Below the pieces are notes generated by a model. It saw only the letters and a program-made list of their open reading frames with translations, was not told the origin of the DNA and made no database searches. The position numbers and the translations under genes were made by a program. Shown here piece after piece: positions 1 through 8,397 of a stretch of DNA of 64,000 nucleotides. How positions within the stretch are numbered: the stretch's first letter is position 1; every line of letters begins with the position of its first letter. Origin of the DNA: Hydrogenophaga intermedia (GTDB lineage: Bacteria; Pseudomonadota; Gammaproteobacteria; Burkholderiales; Burkholderiaceae_C); the NCBI RefSeq assembly GCF_000723405.1, contig NZ_CCAE010000018.1, positions 20,534 to 84,533 of the forward strand. The letters run 5' to 3'.

Positions 1-1038
1 GTGGCCGGCGTGCTGGCCACGGCGATCGTGGTGACCGTCATCACCTTCATCACCATCGTCTTTGGCGAGCTGGTGCCCAAGCGCATCGGCCAGCTCTACC
101 CCGAGGCGGTGGCGCGCTGGGTGTCGCGCCCCATGGCCGCGGTGGCGCGTGGCGCCAAACCCTTCGTGTGGCTGCTCACGCACACCACGCAGTGGGTGCT
201 CAAGGCCCTGCGCGTGGACAACTCGGCCGCGCAGGTGGTGACCGAGGCCGAGATCGAGGCCAGCCTGGCCGAGGGCGTGGACGCCGGCATCATCGAGGCG
301 CAGGAACACCGCATGGTGCGCAACGTGTTCGGGCTCGACGACCGGCTGCTCACCTCCATCATGGTGCGGGCCTCCGACATCGAATGGCTCGACGCGGCCA
401 CCGACGTGGACGGAGCGGTCCGTCAGGCCGCTGTCTCGGGGCACTCCTGGTACCCGGTGTGCCGGGGGGGGCTGGAAGACGTGGTGGGCGTGATCCACGT
501 GCCGCGCTTGCTGGCGCTGCAGGCCGAAGGCGAGCAGGGCGTCGTGGGCGCGCACGCGCAGCCGGCCGTTTTCGTGCCCGAGACGCTCACGGGCATGGAG
601 CTGCTCGAGCAGTTCCGCGCGCGGGCCTCGCGCATGGTGTTCGTGGTGGACGAGTACGGGGTGGTGCAGGGGCTGCTCACGCCGCTGGACATGCTGGAGG
701 CCATCACCGGTGAGCTCTCGCCCGAGCTGCCACTGGACGCCTGGGCACGCCAACTGGACGACGGCACCTGGGAAGTCGATGGCGCGATGCCGGTGGCGGA
801 GCTGAAGTCGCGCCTGGAGATCGACGCGCTGCCCGACGAGGACAAGGGCCGCTACGCCACCGTCGCGGGCCTGATGCACTCCATGGCCGGCGAGTTGCTG
901 AACCAGGGGCAGTTTGTGGAGGGCGCGGGCTGGCGCTTCGAGGTGCGCGAGGTGGACGGTCGGCGCATCGCACGCGTGCTCATCACCCCGCTGCCGCCAG
1001 AGGAAGCCGACACCCTCGTCCCGGGCGAGGACGGCTGA
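1..1038 (+). CDS. HlyC/CorC-family (CNNM) membrane protein, 5'-truncated by the window edge
   Basis: The visible 345 residues begin inside the transmembrane CNNM domain: a hydrophobic helix runs into FGELVPKRIG, the conserved end of that domain. Two CBS modules follow (about residues 100-235), then a C-terminal CorC/HlyC transporter-associated domain (about 245-335). Family members are usually about 430 residues, so some 80 N-terminal residues, including the first membrane helices, lie upstream of the window; the GTG at position 1 is not the true start. Proteins of this type are linked to Mg2+/Co2+ efflux or homeostasis at the inner membrane; substrate is not readable here. The stop is followed after one base by the convergent helicase gene. 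Confidence 0.85.
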   Translation: MAGVLATAIVVTVITFITIVFGELVPKRIGQLYPEAVARWVSRPMAAVARGAKPFVWLLTHTTQWVLKALRVDNSAAQVVTEAEIEASLAEGVDAGIIEAQEHRMVRNVFGLDDRLLTSIMVRASDIEWLDAATDVDGAVRQAAVSGHSWYPVCRGGLEDVVGVIHVPRLLALQAEGEQGVVGAHAQPAVFVPETLTGMELLEQFRARASRMVFVVDEYGVVQGLLTPLDMLEAITGELSPELPLDAWARQLDDGTWEVDGAMPVAELKSRLEIDALPDEDKGRYATVAGLMHSMAGELLNQGQFVEGAGWRFEVREVDGRRIARVLITPLPPEEADTLVPGEDG

Positions 1039-1039
1039 G

Positions 1040-3316
1040 TCAGCGCACGCCCCACCAGGGCGGCAGCAGCGCGCGCACCTCGGGGCTGGCGAAGCGCTCG
1101 TCGAGCAGCAGCAGGGTGCCCCGGTCCTGCGGCGTGCGGATCAGGCGGCCGGCGGCCTGCACCACCTTGTGCAGGCCGGGGTAGAGGTAGGTGTCGGCCC
1201 AGCCCTGTGCGCCGGTGTGCTGCAAGCGTTCGCGCAGGGCCTCGCTCAGCGCGTCGGGTGGTGGCAGGCCCAGGGTGGCGATGCTCACGCCCACCAGGCG
1301 CGATCCGGGCAGGTCGATGCCTTCGCCGAACACGCCGCCCAGCACCGCGAAGCCCATGCCCTGGCCGCCCTCCACGAAGCGCGCGATGAAAGCCTCGCGC
1401 GCGGCCTCGTCCATGCTGCGCGACTGCGACCACACGGTCACGTCCGGGTGCGCGGCGCGGAACGCCTCCATGGCTTGCGTGAGGTAGTCGAAGCTGCTGA
1501 AAAAGGCGAGGTGGTTGCCCGGGTGCGCCCGGTAGTGCGCGCCGAGCTCGTCCACCAGGCGCGGCAGGGTGCGCACGCGGTCGGCCCAGCGCGTGGACAG
1601 GCCGCGCGCCACGCGCACCGACCACTGCGCCGGGTCGAAGGGCGAGTCCACCTCGAGGCGCGCCACCGGCTCAGGCAGGCCCAGCAGGCGCTGCGCGTGC
1701 GCCATGGGCGCGAGCGTGGCCGAGAACAGCGTGGCCGCGTGCGCGCCGGCCCAGCGCGGCGTGAGCAGTTCGGCCGGCAGCAGGCAGCGCAGCGCGAGGC
1801 GCGGGCGCGGTTTGCCGCGGCGCGCGGGCGGGCCGGGCGAGCGCTCCACCACCGAGTGCGCGCCGAAACGCTCGGCCACACGCAGAAAGTGCACCGCCTC
1901 GAACAGCCAGGGCTGCAGGCCCACGGCGGCCTGCGGATGGCGCGCCATGAAGTCGGTGAGCGTGGCGACGTGGCGGCCCAGCGTGGCCATGAAGGCGGCG
2001 GGCAGGGCGTCGTCGAGCGCGGGGGTGTCGGGCGCTGCTTCAGGTGCCTGTGGCGCCAGCGCGCCCCAGGCGCGGTGCACCGAATCCATGGTGGCCTTCA
2101 AGGCCTTCGGCGCCTGCGCGCGCCAGGCGCCGAAGCGCTGCGGGTCCAGCTCGGCGCTGTACATGCGGCGCGCGCGCTCGGCCAGGTTGTGGGCCTCGTC
2201 CAGCAGCAGTTGCACGCGCCAGCCCTCGGCCTGCGCGAGGGACCAGGCTTGCGCGTTCAGGTCGAACCAGTGGTTCACGTCGCCCACCACCACGTCGGCC
2301 CAGCGCTGCATCTCCTGCGCCAGGTAGTAGGGGCAGATGCGGTGCGCGAGCGCGATCTCGCGCAGGGCCTCGCGGTCCAGCCAACCGACACGCGCGGCGG
2401 CTTCGCGCGCGCCGCCCAGGCGGTCGTAGAAGCCCTGCGCCAGCGGGCAGGACTCGCCGTGGCAGGCCTTGTCGGGGTGCTCGCAGGCCTTTTCGCGCGC
2501 CAGGCGCTCCAGCACGCGCATCGGCTGTGCGTTCAGCCGGCGCAGGCCGTCGAGCGCGATGGCGCGGCCCGTGGTCTTGGGCGTGAGCACCAGCAACTGG
2601 TCGCTGCCCAGCACCGGCATGGCGCGCAGCGCGCCGAACAGCGTGGCCACCGTCTTGCCGATGCCGGTGGGCGCCTGCGCGAGCAGGTGACGGCCCGCGC
2701 GCTGCGAACGGAACACGGCCTCGGTGAGTTCGCGCTGGCCCGCGCGATAGCCTTCGAAAGGGAAGGGCATGGTGGCCAGCGCGGCGTCGCGCGCGCGGCG
2801 GTGTTCGGCTTCCTGCCAGGCCCAGTCTCGGTAGCGCGTGCACAGGTCCTGGGTGAAAGCCCGCAGCGAGTCGCGCGTGCCCTGGCGCGTGAGCACCGTC
2901 TCGTGGCCGCTGTCGATGTCGTAGTAGATGAGCGCGAGTTCGATCGCGTCGAGGTTCTCGGCTTCGCACAGCAACCAGCCGTACACCTGCGCCTGCGCCC
3001 AGTGCAGGGCCTGGCGGTTGGGCGTGATGAGCGTCGGGTCGCCGCGGTGCGTCTTGGTTTCGTCGAGACGGCGGGCCTGGGGGTCGTAGCCGTCGGCGCG
3101 GCCTTGCAGCAGCAGGCCTTCGCACAGGCCCGAGAGCGTGCGTTCGCGCTGGTAGTGCGCGGGGCGGCGCGCGGCCACGCTGGCGTGCCCCGCGATGCCT
3201 TCGAAGGCGCTGGGCGCGGGCGTGAAGCGGTGGTCCAGGTCGCCCGCGCGCGCGGCGAAGTCGCACAGGCGTCGCACGGCGACGCGCAGGGGCTCGGAGA
3301 CGGGTTCGGCGGACAC
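1040..3316 (-). CDS. DinG/XPD-like ATP-dependent DNA helicase with N-terminal RecB/Cas4-type nuclease domain
   Basis: A 758-residue superfamily 2 helicase. The N-terminal part resembles a PD-(D/E)xK RecB/Cas4 nuclease: D75 in GRADGY, E86-T-K88 and a QxxxY motif at 108-112. The helicase part has Walker A APTGIGKT (215-222), a cluster of four cysteines (CEH..KACHGESC..ICPYY) expected to hold an XPD-type Fe-S cluster, and a DEAH box in LLLDEAHN. I chose the GTG at 3316 because the longer frame runs back through the divergent gene at 3350. Likely role is 5'-3' unwinding with nuclease processing in DNA repair; this is inferred from family architecture. Confidence 0.88.
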   Translation of the reverse strand: MSAEPVSEPLRVAVRRLCDFAARAGDLDHRFTPAPSAFEGIAGHASVAARRPAHYQRERTLSGLCEGLLLQGRADGYDPQARRLDETKTHRGDPTLITPNRQALHWAQAQVYGWLLCEAENLDAIELALIYYDIDSGHETVLTRQGTRDSLRAFTQDLCTRYRDWAWQEAEHRRARDAALATMPFPFEGYRAGQRELTEAVFRSQRAGRHLLAQAPTGIGKTVATLFGALRAMPVLGSDQLLVLTPKTTGRAIALDGLRRLNAQPMRVLERLAREKACEHPDKACHGESCPLAQGFYDRLGGAREAAARVGWLDREALREIALAHRICPYYLAQEMQRWADVVVGDVNHWFDLNAQAWSLAQAEGWRVQLLLDEAHNLAERARRMYSAELDPQRFGAWRAQAPKALKATMDSVHRAWGALAPQAPEAAPDTPALDDALPAAFMATLGRHVATLTDFMARHPQAAVGLQPWLFEAVHFLRVAERFGAHSVVERSPGPPARRGKPRPRLALRCLLPAELLTPRWAGAHAATLFSATLAPMAHAQRLLGLPEPVARLEVDSPFDPAQWSVRVARGLSTRWADRVRTLPRLVDELGAHYRAHPGNHLAFFSSFDYLTQAMEAFRAAHPDVTVWSQSRSMDEAAREAFIARFVEGGQGMGFAVLGGVFGEGIDLPGSRLVGVSIATLGLPPPDALSEALRERLQHTGAQGWADTYLYPGLHKVVQAAGRLIRTPQDRGTLLLLDERFASPEVRALLPPWWGVR

Positions 3317-3349
3317 GGAGCGGGGATCATACGGAACGAAAATCCCGCT

Positions 3350-4084
3350 GTGAGCGAGCCTTCTCCTTTGCCTCTTCCCCTGACCCGACGCCACCACCAG
3401 CGCCTGCGCGAGATGCACCGCTCGGCGGGCTGGCCCTGCCACGATGCCATCGAGGTCGAGCTGATCGCGGCCGGTTGCCTGCAGCGCTGCTTCGACGGCG
3501 CCGGGCGCGAGCACCTGCGCGTGAGCGACGAGGGCATCGTGCTGCTGGCGCGCATCTACGCGCGCAATCGCGCCGCGCTGTCGGCGCACGGGGCATTGGT
3601 GCAGCGCGTGGCGCTGGAGCAGACGCGTGCGGGCCGCCTTACCTGGTGCGGCCTGGCGTTGCGCGCACCGCTGCCGCGCGAGGGCGAACCGCTGGCCAAT
3701 GACTGGGTGATGGCCTGCCCCGACGTGTACTCGATTCGCCGCAGCTCGCGCGCCGACTGGCTGGAGCCCGTGGTGCACGAGATCAAGGTGAGCCGCGCGG
3801 ATCTGCTGTCCGACCTGCGCAAGGCCGATAAGCGCGCGGCCTACCTGGGCATGGCGGGTGCGGTGTGGTACGTGCTGGGGCGCGACGCCAAGGGCAGGCC
3901 GGTGGGCGACGAGACCGACGTGCCCGAGGACTGCGGCGTGCTGATCGACGCCGGTGCTGCGGGTTGGGAGATGCGCCGCGAAGCACCGCGCCGCGCGGTG
4001 TCGCAACTGCCGCTGGGCGTGTGGCTGGCTCTGGCGCAGGCCACGCCGCTGCGGATCGACGAGCCCGATCAGCAAGGGCTCTGA
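3350..4084 (+). CDS. Conserved hypothetical protein with PD-(D/E)xK nuclease-like motif (MmcB-like)
   Basis: Encodes 244 residues from a GTG start, the only reasonable start between the divergent helicase gene (34 bp away) and the conserved core. The core reads CPDVYSI with P124-D125, then, 17 residues on, HEIKVSRADL with E144-I-K146. That spacing is the PD-(D/E)xK fold signature and resembles MmcB-like repair proteins. No membrane segment or signal peptide. The shared 34-bp intergenic region with a repair helicase fits a DNA-processing role, but function is inference and no named family is certain. Confidence 0.72.
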   Translation: MSEPSPLPLPLTRRHHQRLREMHRSAGWPCHDAIEVELIAAGCLQRCFDGAGREHLRVSDEGIVLLARIYARNRAALSAHGALVQRVALEQTRAGRLTWCGLALRAPLPREGEPLANDWVMACPDVYSIRRSSRADWLEPVVHEIKVSRADLLSDLRKADKRAAYLGMAGAVWYVLGRDAKGRPVGDETDVPEDCGVLIDAGAAGWEMRREAPRRAVSQLPLGVWLALAQATPLRIDEPDQQGL

Positions 4085-4254
4085 GCGGCGCCTGCGCAGA
4101 AGCGGGCCGCGATCGGCGTTCGCGAATTCCCGAAGACAGGCCATCGGGCCATCGGCCGTCCTGCCGGCTTGGCCTCGGACAGGCTGCGGATACCGGAGCG
4201 TGCGTCGCATCGCTACCTTGTCGCCTCCAGGTCCCTGGGGAACAAGGAGTGCAG

Positions 4255-6306
4255 ATGGAACGTCGTTCGATGCGGTGGTTCGCGGCCGCGATGGCGGTGG
4301 TGTCGCTCACCGCCTGCGGTGGTGGCGGTGGCGATGCGCCCAGCGACGCCGGTGGCTCGGGGAGCAGTGCCGATCAGAGCCCGAGTCCCAGTCCGGGCCC
4401 GAATCCAGACCCCGGCGGCACGCCGCCTGCGCCGCCACCGGCCGGTACGCCACCGTCGCCCCCTGCACCGCCGCCGGTCGGCACGCCCCCCGCCGCACCG
4501 CCACCGGGATCGGGCACCGCACCGATTCCCGATCCCGGTCCCGGACCGGTCACGCCGTTCACCGTCACGGTCGCGTCCGCGCCGCAGCGGGGTTTGAAAC
4601 TCGAATGGACCGCGGTGGCTGGTGCTGTCGGTTATCGAATCGAGCGCGATGTCGATGCCAGTGATGGGGTCGACAACTTCCAGACCGTGGACTTCGTGGC
4701 GGCCCCGGCCCTGTCTCGCACGTTCACCGACCTTCCTCTGGTCGAAGCCATGAACCACAAATATCAGGTTCGCGCCATTGGGGCAGCCGGTCCTCCATTG
4801 GCGATAGACGCGGAATCGGTGAGCGGCGACCTGGCCGCATCGATCACCAGCGGCCCTACCACACTGGATGATTCCAGCGGCAACATGGCACGCGCGATGG
4901 CAACCGCCCTGCGTGACAACTCGCGGCATGTGCTGGCCGTGGGCTTGCCCGGGGCGAACCTGGGCATGGGCACGGTCAAGATCTACGAACGCCCCATCAC
5001 TGGCGGGGCCTGGGTCGAAGCACAGCCGGGCCTCTCGCTGGAGTCGCTGGAGTTGGAAGACCATTTCGGCGCCAGCGTGGCCCTGTCGCCCAACGGGATG
5101 TATCTGGCGGTGGGAATTCCTGGGGATGACGGCGCGACCGACGGCAGCGGGGTCAATCCCGACCCCTTACCCACCGCGCTCGATGTGAAGGACTCGGGGG
5201 CCGTGCAGGTCTATCGCTACGTGGCGGGTGCCGGCTGGACGCCGGACGCACGGATCAAGGCGATCAACGCGGGGCCGCGCGATTCGTTCGGAGCCGCCGT
5301 GGCCATCAGCAACGACGGTCATCTCATCGTGGGCGCACCCAATGAAGACGGCTCACTTCCCCCAGGCGGATATTGGATCAACTCCTTCATCCCGGCAGGG
5401 TTGGGTGATGACCGGACCAATGCCCAGGACCGGGGTGCCGTGTATGGCTATGGAAGAAGCAGCGTGGGCTATTCCAGCGTGATGTACATGAAGCCGCCCA
5501 TCGATGGGGGAGGACGTTCGCTGTACTACGGTGCCGCCCTGGCGCTGGACGCACTGGGGCAGCGGCTGGCCGTCGGCGCACCCGGTGCGTCCTATAACGG
5601 CTCGAGGGCTGGCGGCGTGGTTTTCTACGACCTGAGCTGGAACTTCACGACGCCAACGGAGGTTTTTCCTGGAGCGGCGCTCAAGGAGCATGTCGGAACG
5701 GGCGGTGAACGCAGCGTCCCGCTCACGGACGACCCCCCTCTCTCGTCTTCCGCATTCCGGGGGCTGGGCGGCGCGCTGGCCATGAGCGCCTTGGGCGATT
5801 GGGTGGCGGCTGGTTACGCCGAGAAAGGTGGCCTGGTCACCGGGACCGGCGTTTCGCTGCCTTCGAACGCAGGCCAGGTGGCCCTGTATCGCCACCAGGG
5901 GGGCGCCTGGGCCTGGCATTCCTCCCCCACCGCGCCCGCGCCGCGCGCCAACGATCGCTTCGGCATCAACGTGTCCCTGGTCAACGAGGGCAAGGGACTC
6001 CAACTGCTCGTGGGTGCTCGTGAGGACAGCAGCGGGCACAACGGCCTGATGCGCGCGGCGGATATCGCGCCCGAGAGCTTCTCGTCGACGCCAGAAACCG
6101 GTGCGGCCCATTACTTCGTCGCAAACGCCGACCCCAGCCAGCCAATGGTGCTCAAGGCGCGGCTGAAATCGCCCAATCGCATCCATCAGGAGTGGCTGGG
6201 CCTGTCCACCGCCATGACCAAGGACGGCAACGAGCTCTTGCTGAGTGGGCAATACCAGGACGATCCGAATGAGCCCTTCTCGAAGGTGATCTTCTTTGGC
6301 TACTGA
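4255..6306 (+). CDS. Lipoprotein with FN3-like domain and FG-GAP-type seven-bladed beta-propeller (copy 1)
   Basis: 683 residues. A short basic n-region and hydrophobic stretch end in lipobox LTAC, followed by poly-Gly and a long Pro/Ser/Gly-rich linker (to about residue 100). Next is an FN3-like module (LKLEWTAVAGAVGYRIERD), then seven repeats of the type FGASVALSPNGMYLAVGIPG, i.e. an FG-GAP or integrin-alpha-like propeller; I count seven blades, the last ending at the C terminus (VIFFGY). SD AAGGAG precedes the ATG by 5 nt, but alignment with copy 2 suggests that the in-frame GTG at 4249 may be the original start. Probably a surface-exposed, outer-membrane-anchored protein; ligand unknown. 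Confidence 0.85.
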   Translation: MERRSMRWFAAAMAVVSLTACGGGGGDAPSDAGGSGSSADQSPSPSPGPNPDPGGTPPAPPPAGTPPSPPAPPPVGTPPAAPPPGSGTAPIPDPGPGPVTPFTVTVASAPQRGLKLEWTAVAGAVGYRIERDVDASDGVDNFQTVDFVAAPALSRTFTDLPLVEAMNHKYQVRAIGAAGPPLAIDAESVSGDLAASITSGPTTLDDSSGNMARAMATALRDNSRHVLAVGLPGANLGMGTVKIYERPITGGAWVEAQPGLSLESLELEDHFGASVALSPNGMYLAVGIPGDDGATDGSGVNPDPLPTALDVKDSGAVQVYRYVAGAGWTPDARIKAINAGPRDSFGAAVAISNDGHLIVGAPNEDGSLPPGGYWINSFIPAGLGDDRTNAQDRGAVYGYGRSSVGYSSVMYMKPPIDGGGRSLYYGAALALDALGQRLAVGAPGASYNGSRAGGVVFYDLSWNFTTPTEVFPGAALKEHVGTGGERSVPLTDDPPLSSSAFRGLGGALAMSALGDWVAAGYAEKGGLVTGTGVSLPSNAGQVALYRHQGGAWAWHSSPTAPAPRANDRFGINVSLVNEGKGLQLLVGAREDSSGHNGLMRAADIAPESFSSTPETGAAHYFVANADPSQPMVLKARLKSPNRIHQEWLGLSTAMTKDGNELLLSGQYQDDPNEPFSKVIFFGY

Positions 6307-6357
6307 TGGCAATGGCCGTTGTGCGCGGCTCGATTCGATTTTCTGAAGGAACAAGGA

Positions 6358-8397
6358 ATGCAGACGGTGCGTCGTTCGATGCAGTGGTTCGCGGCCGCGA
6401 TGGCGGTGGTTTGTCTGAGTGCTTGCGGTGGCGGGGTGGACGAACCCGCTGATGGCGATGGATCGGGCAGCGGGTCGGCGCCGGCACCGAGTCCGAGCCC
6501 TAGCCCAGGGGGCGATCCGGGTGGTTCTGCGCCGCCGCCCCCGCCTTCGTCGCCGCCTCCCTCGGGCTCACCACCACCGCCTTCGGCACCGCCGCCTTCG
6601 GGCTCGCCGCCAGCGTCTCCCCCGCCGGGTTCGGGCACGGGGCCGATCACCGATCCGGGCAACGGATCGGGTACGCCCTCCATCACGCTGACGATCGCAT
6701 CCGTGGCTCAGCGAGGTCTGAAGCTCGACTGGCCGGCAGTCTCCGGTGCCTCCAGTTACCGCATCGAGCGGGATGTCGATGCGACCGATGGCACCGACAG
6801 CTTCACGCAGGTCGCCGAATCGTCGATTCCTTCGAGCACCTTCACCAATCTGAGTCTCGTGGAGGCGATGAACCACAAGTACCGGGTCACCGCTTGTGGG
6901 GTGAGTGGCTGCAACCTGGCGTTGGGCACCGCGTCGGTGAGCGGCGACCTGGCCCAATCGATCGTCGGGGTGAGTGCCGATGTCGATGACAACAATGTGG
7001 CCCGTGTGATGACCACCGCGAAACGGGGCAGCACGCACGTGCTCGCCGTGGGCCTGCCCGGCGCCAACGGTGAACGCGGCATGGTTCTGGTCTACGAACG
7101 GGCGGAAGGCAGCGCGCAGTGGTCGACCTTGCCCACGTCCCTTGCGCGAACGAATGGCGTCGCCTCCGATCGCTTCGGTGCAAGCGTGGCGCTGTCGCCC
7201 AGCGGGCAATGGCTGGCGGTGGGAATACCGGGCGACGACGCGCCCTCCGACCTGGACGGCGTCAACCCCAATCCGCCCGATGGCACGCCCTTGGTGGACG
7301 GCTCGGGCGCGGTGCAGGTGTACCGGCATTCCAGCGGCAGCGGATGGACACTGGTCGCGCGAATCAAGGCGGCCAATGCGGGCGAGAAGGACGCGTTCGG
7401 CTCTGCGGTCGCCATCGGAAACGAAGGACAACTCCTCGTCGGCGCGCCGAACGAGGACGGCGGTGCGAATGGTGACGTTTATCGGTACGGCACGGCCGAG
7501 GCCAACGCGCTTGACGACAACACGGCCGAGGACCGCGGCGCGGTGTACGCGTACGCGGCCAGTGGTGAGCTCTACAGCTTCAAGGCTTACGTGAAGCCGC
7601 CCGTGCAAACGGGCTCGACCGCCGTCTTCTTCGGGGCGGCCATCGCGGCGGACCAGTCCGCGCAGCGCGTCGCCGTGGGGGCGCCGCGCGCATCGTTCAA
7701 CGGCTTGTTTGCCGGCGGCGTGTTGATCTATGACCTGGCCTGGCTCTGGTCCGACGCGACGAAACCTGCCTCGCTGGCGTCCGGCTTCGCACCGGCGGCC
7801 AACCGCTCCTCGTCGGTGTCTCCCAATCCGGATGCATCGTCTTCCGCCTACAAGGGCTTCGGCGGTGCCCTGTCCATGAGCGCCGGTGGCGACTGGTTGG
7901 CCGTGGGCTACCCCGACAAGGGTTACGACCCCCTGGACGGCAGTGCGATCCGTTCGGCCGCGGGCCAGGTGGTCGTCTATCAACGCCAGAACACCTTGTG
8001 GAGCGAATACTCGGTGCTGTTGGCCCATGCGCCACGGGCGGCCGATCGCTTCGGCATCAGCGTCTCGTTGGTGAACGTCAATGGGCCCCGGCTGCTTGTC
8101 GGTGTTCGCGAGGACGGCAGCCGACACGATGGCCTCAAGCGCGCGGCCGACATCGCGCTCGAGGACAACAGTCTCCCCGCCTCACCCGCGCAAGCCGGCG
8201 CGGGCTACTACTTTGTCGACAACCCGAACCCCGACCCCAGCCAGCCGAGGATGGTGATCAAGGCGCGATTGAAGGCGCCTGACGCTCAGCTAAACCAGTG
8301 GCTGGGTCAGGCCACGGCCATGACAAGGGATGGCAGCGAGCTGTTGCTGAGTGGCAAGCACGTCGACGGGTCCAGCGCCATCTTCTTCGGCTACTGA
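6358..8397 (+). CDS. Lipoprotein with FN3-like domain and FG-GAP-type seven-bladed beta-propeller (copy 2)
   Basis: 679 residues, a tandem paralogue of the preceding gene 51 bp downstream. Same architecture: lipobox LSAC, Pro/Ser-rich linker, FN3-like module (LKLDWPAVSGASSYRIERD), seven FG-GAP-like blades and an identical FFGY C terminus. A 41-bp segment encoding the signal peptide (6370-6410) differs from copy 1 (4261-4301) by a single base, whereas linker and propeller have diverged. It carries an extra Cys pair (TACGVSGCN) in the FN3-like module that copy 1 lacks. The 3' end overlaps the convergent P-type ATPase gene by 7 bp. Probably co-transcribed with copy 1. Confidence 0.85.
   Translation: MQTVRRSMQWFAAAMAVVCLSACGGGVDEPADGDGSGSGSAPAPSPSPSPGGDPGGSAPPPPPSSPPPSGSPPPPSAPPPSGSPPASPPPGSGTGPITDPGNGSGTPSITLTIASVAQRGLKLDWPAVSGASSYRIERDVDATDGTDSFTQVAESSIPSSTFTNLSLVEAMNHKYRVTACGVSGCNLALGTASVSGDLAQSIVGVSADVDDNNVARVMTTAKRGSTHVLAVGLPGANGERGMVLVYERAEGSAQWSTLPTSLARTNGVASDRFGASVALSPSGQWLAVGIPGDDAPSDLDGVNPNPPDGTPLVDGSGAVQVYRHSSGSGWTLVARIKAANAGEKDAFGSAVAIGNEGQLLVGAPNEDGGANGDVYRYGTAEANALDDNTAEDRGAVYAYAASGELYSFKAYVKPPVQTGSTAVFFGAAIAADQSAQRVAVGAPRASFNGLFAGGVLIYDLAWLWSDATKPASLASGFAPAANRSSSVSPNPDASSSAYKGFGGALSMSAGGDWLAVGYPDKGYDPLDGSAIRSAAGQVVVYQRQNTLWSEYSVLLAHAPRAADRFGISVSLVNVNGPRLLVGVREDGSRHDGLKRAADIALEDNSLPASPAQAGAGYYFVDNPNPDPSQPRMVIKARLKAPDAQLNQWLGQATAMTRDGSELLLSGKHVDGSSAIFFGY

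Noticed and set aside
914..3349. Long + strand open frame opposite the helicase gene
   Set aside because: Shadow frame rich in Arg/Ala/Gly with no motifs; only its 3' part from GTG 3350 looks like a real gene.
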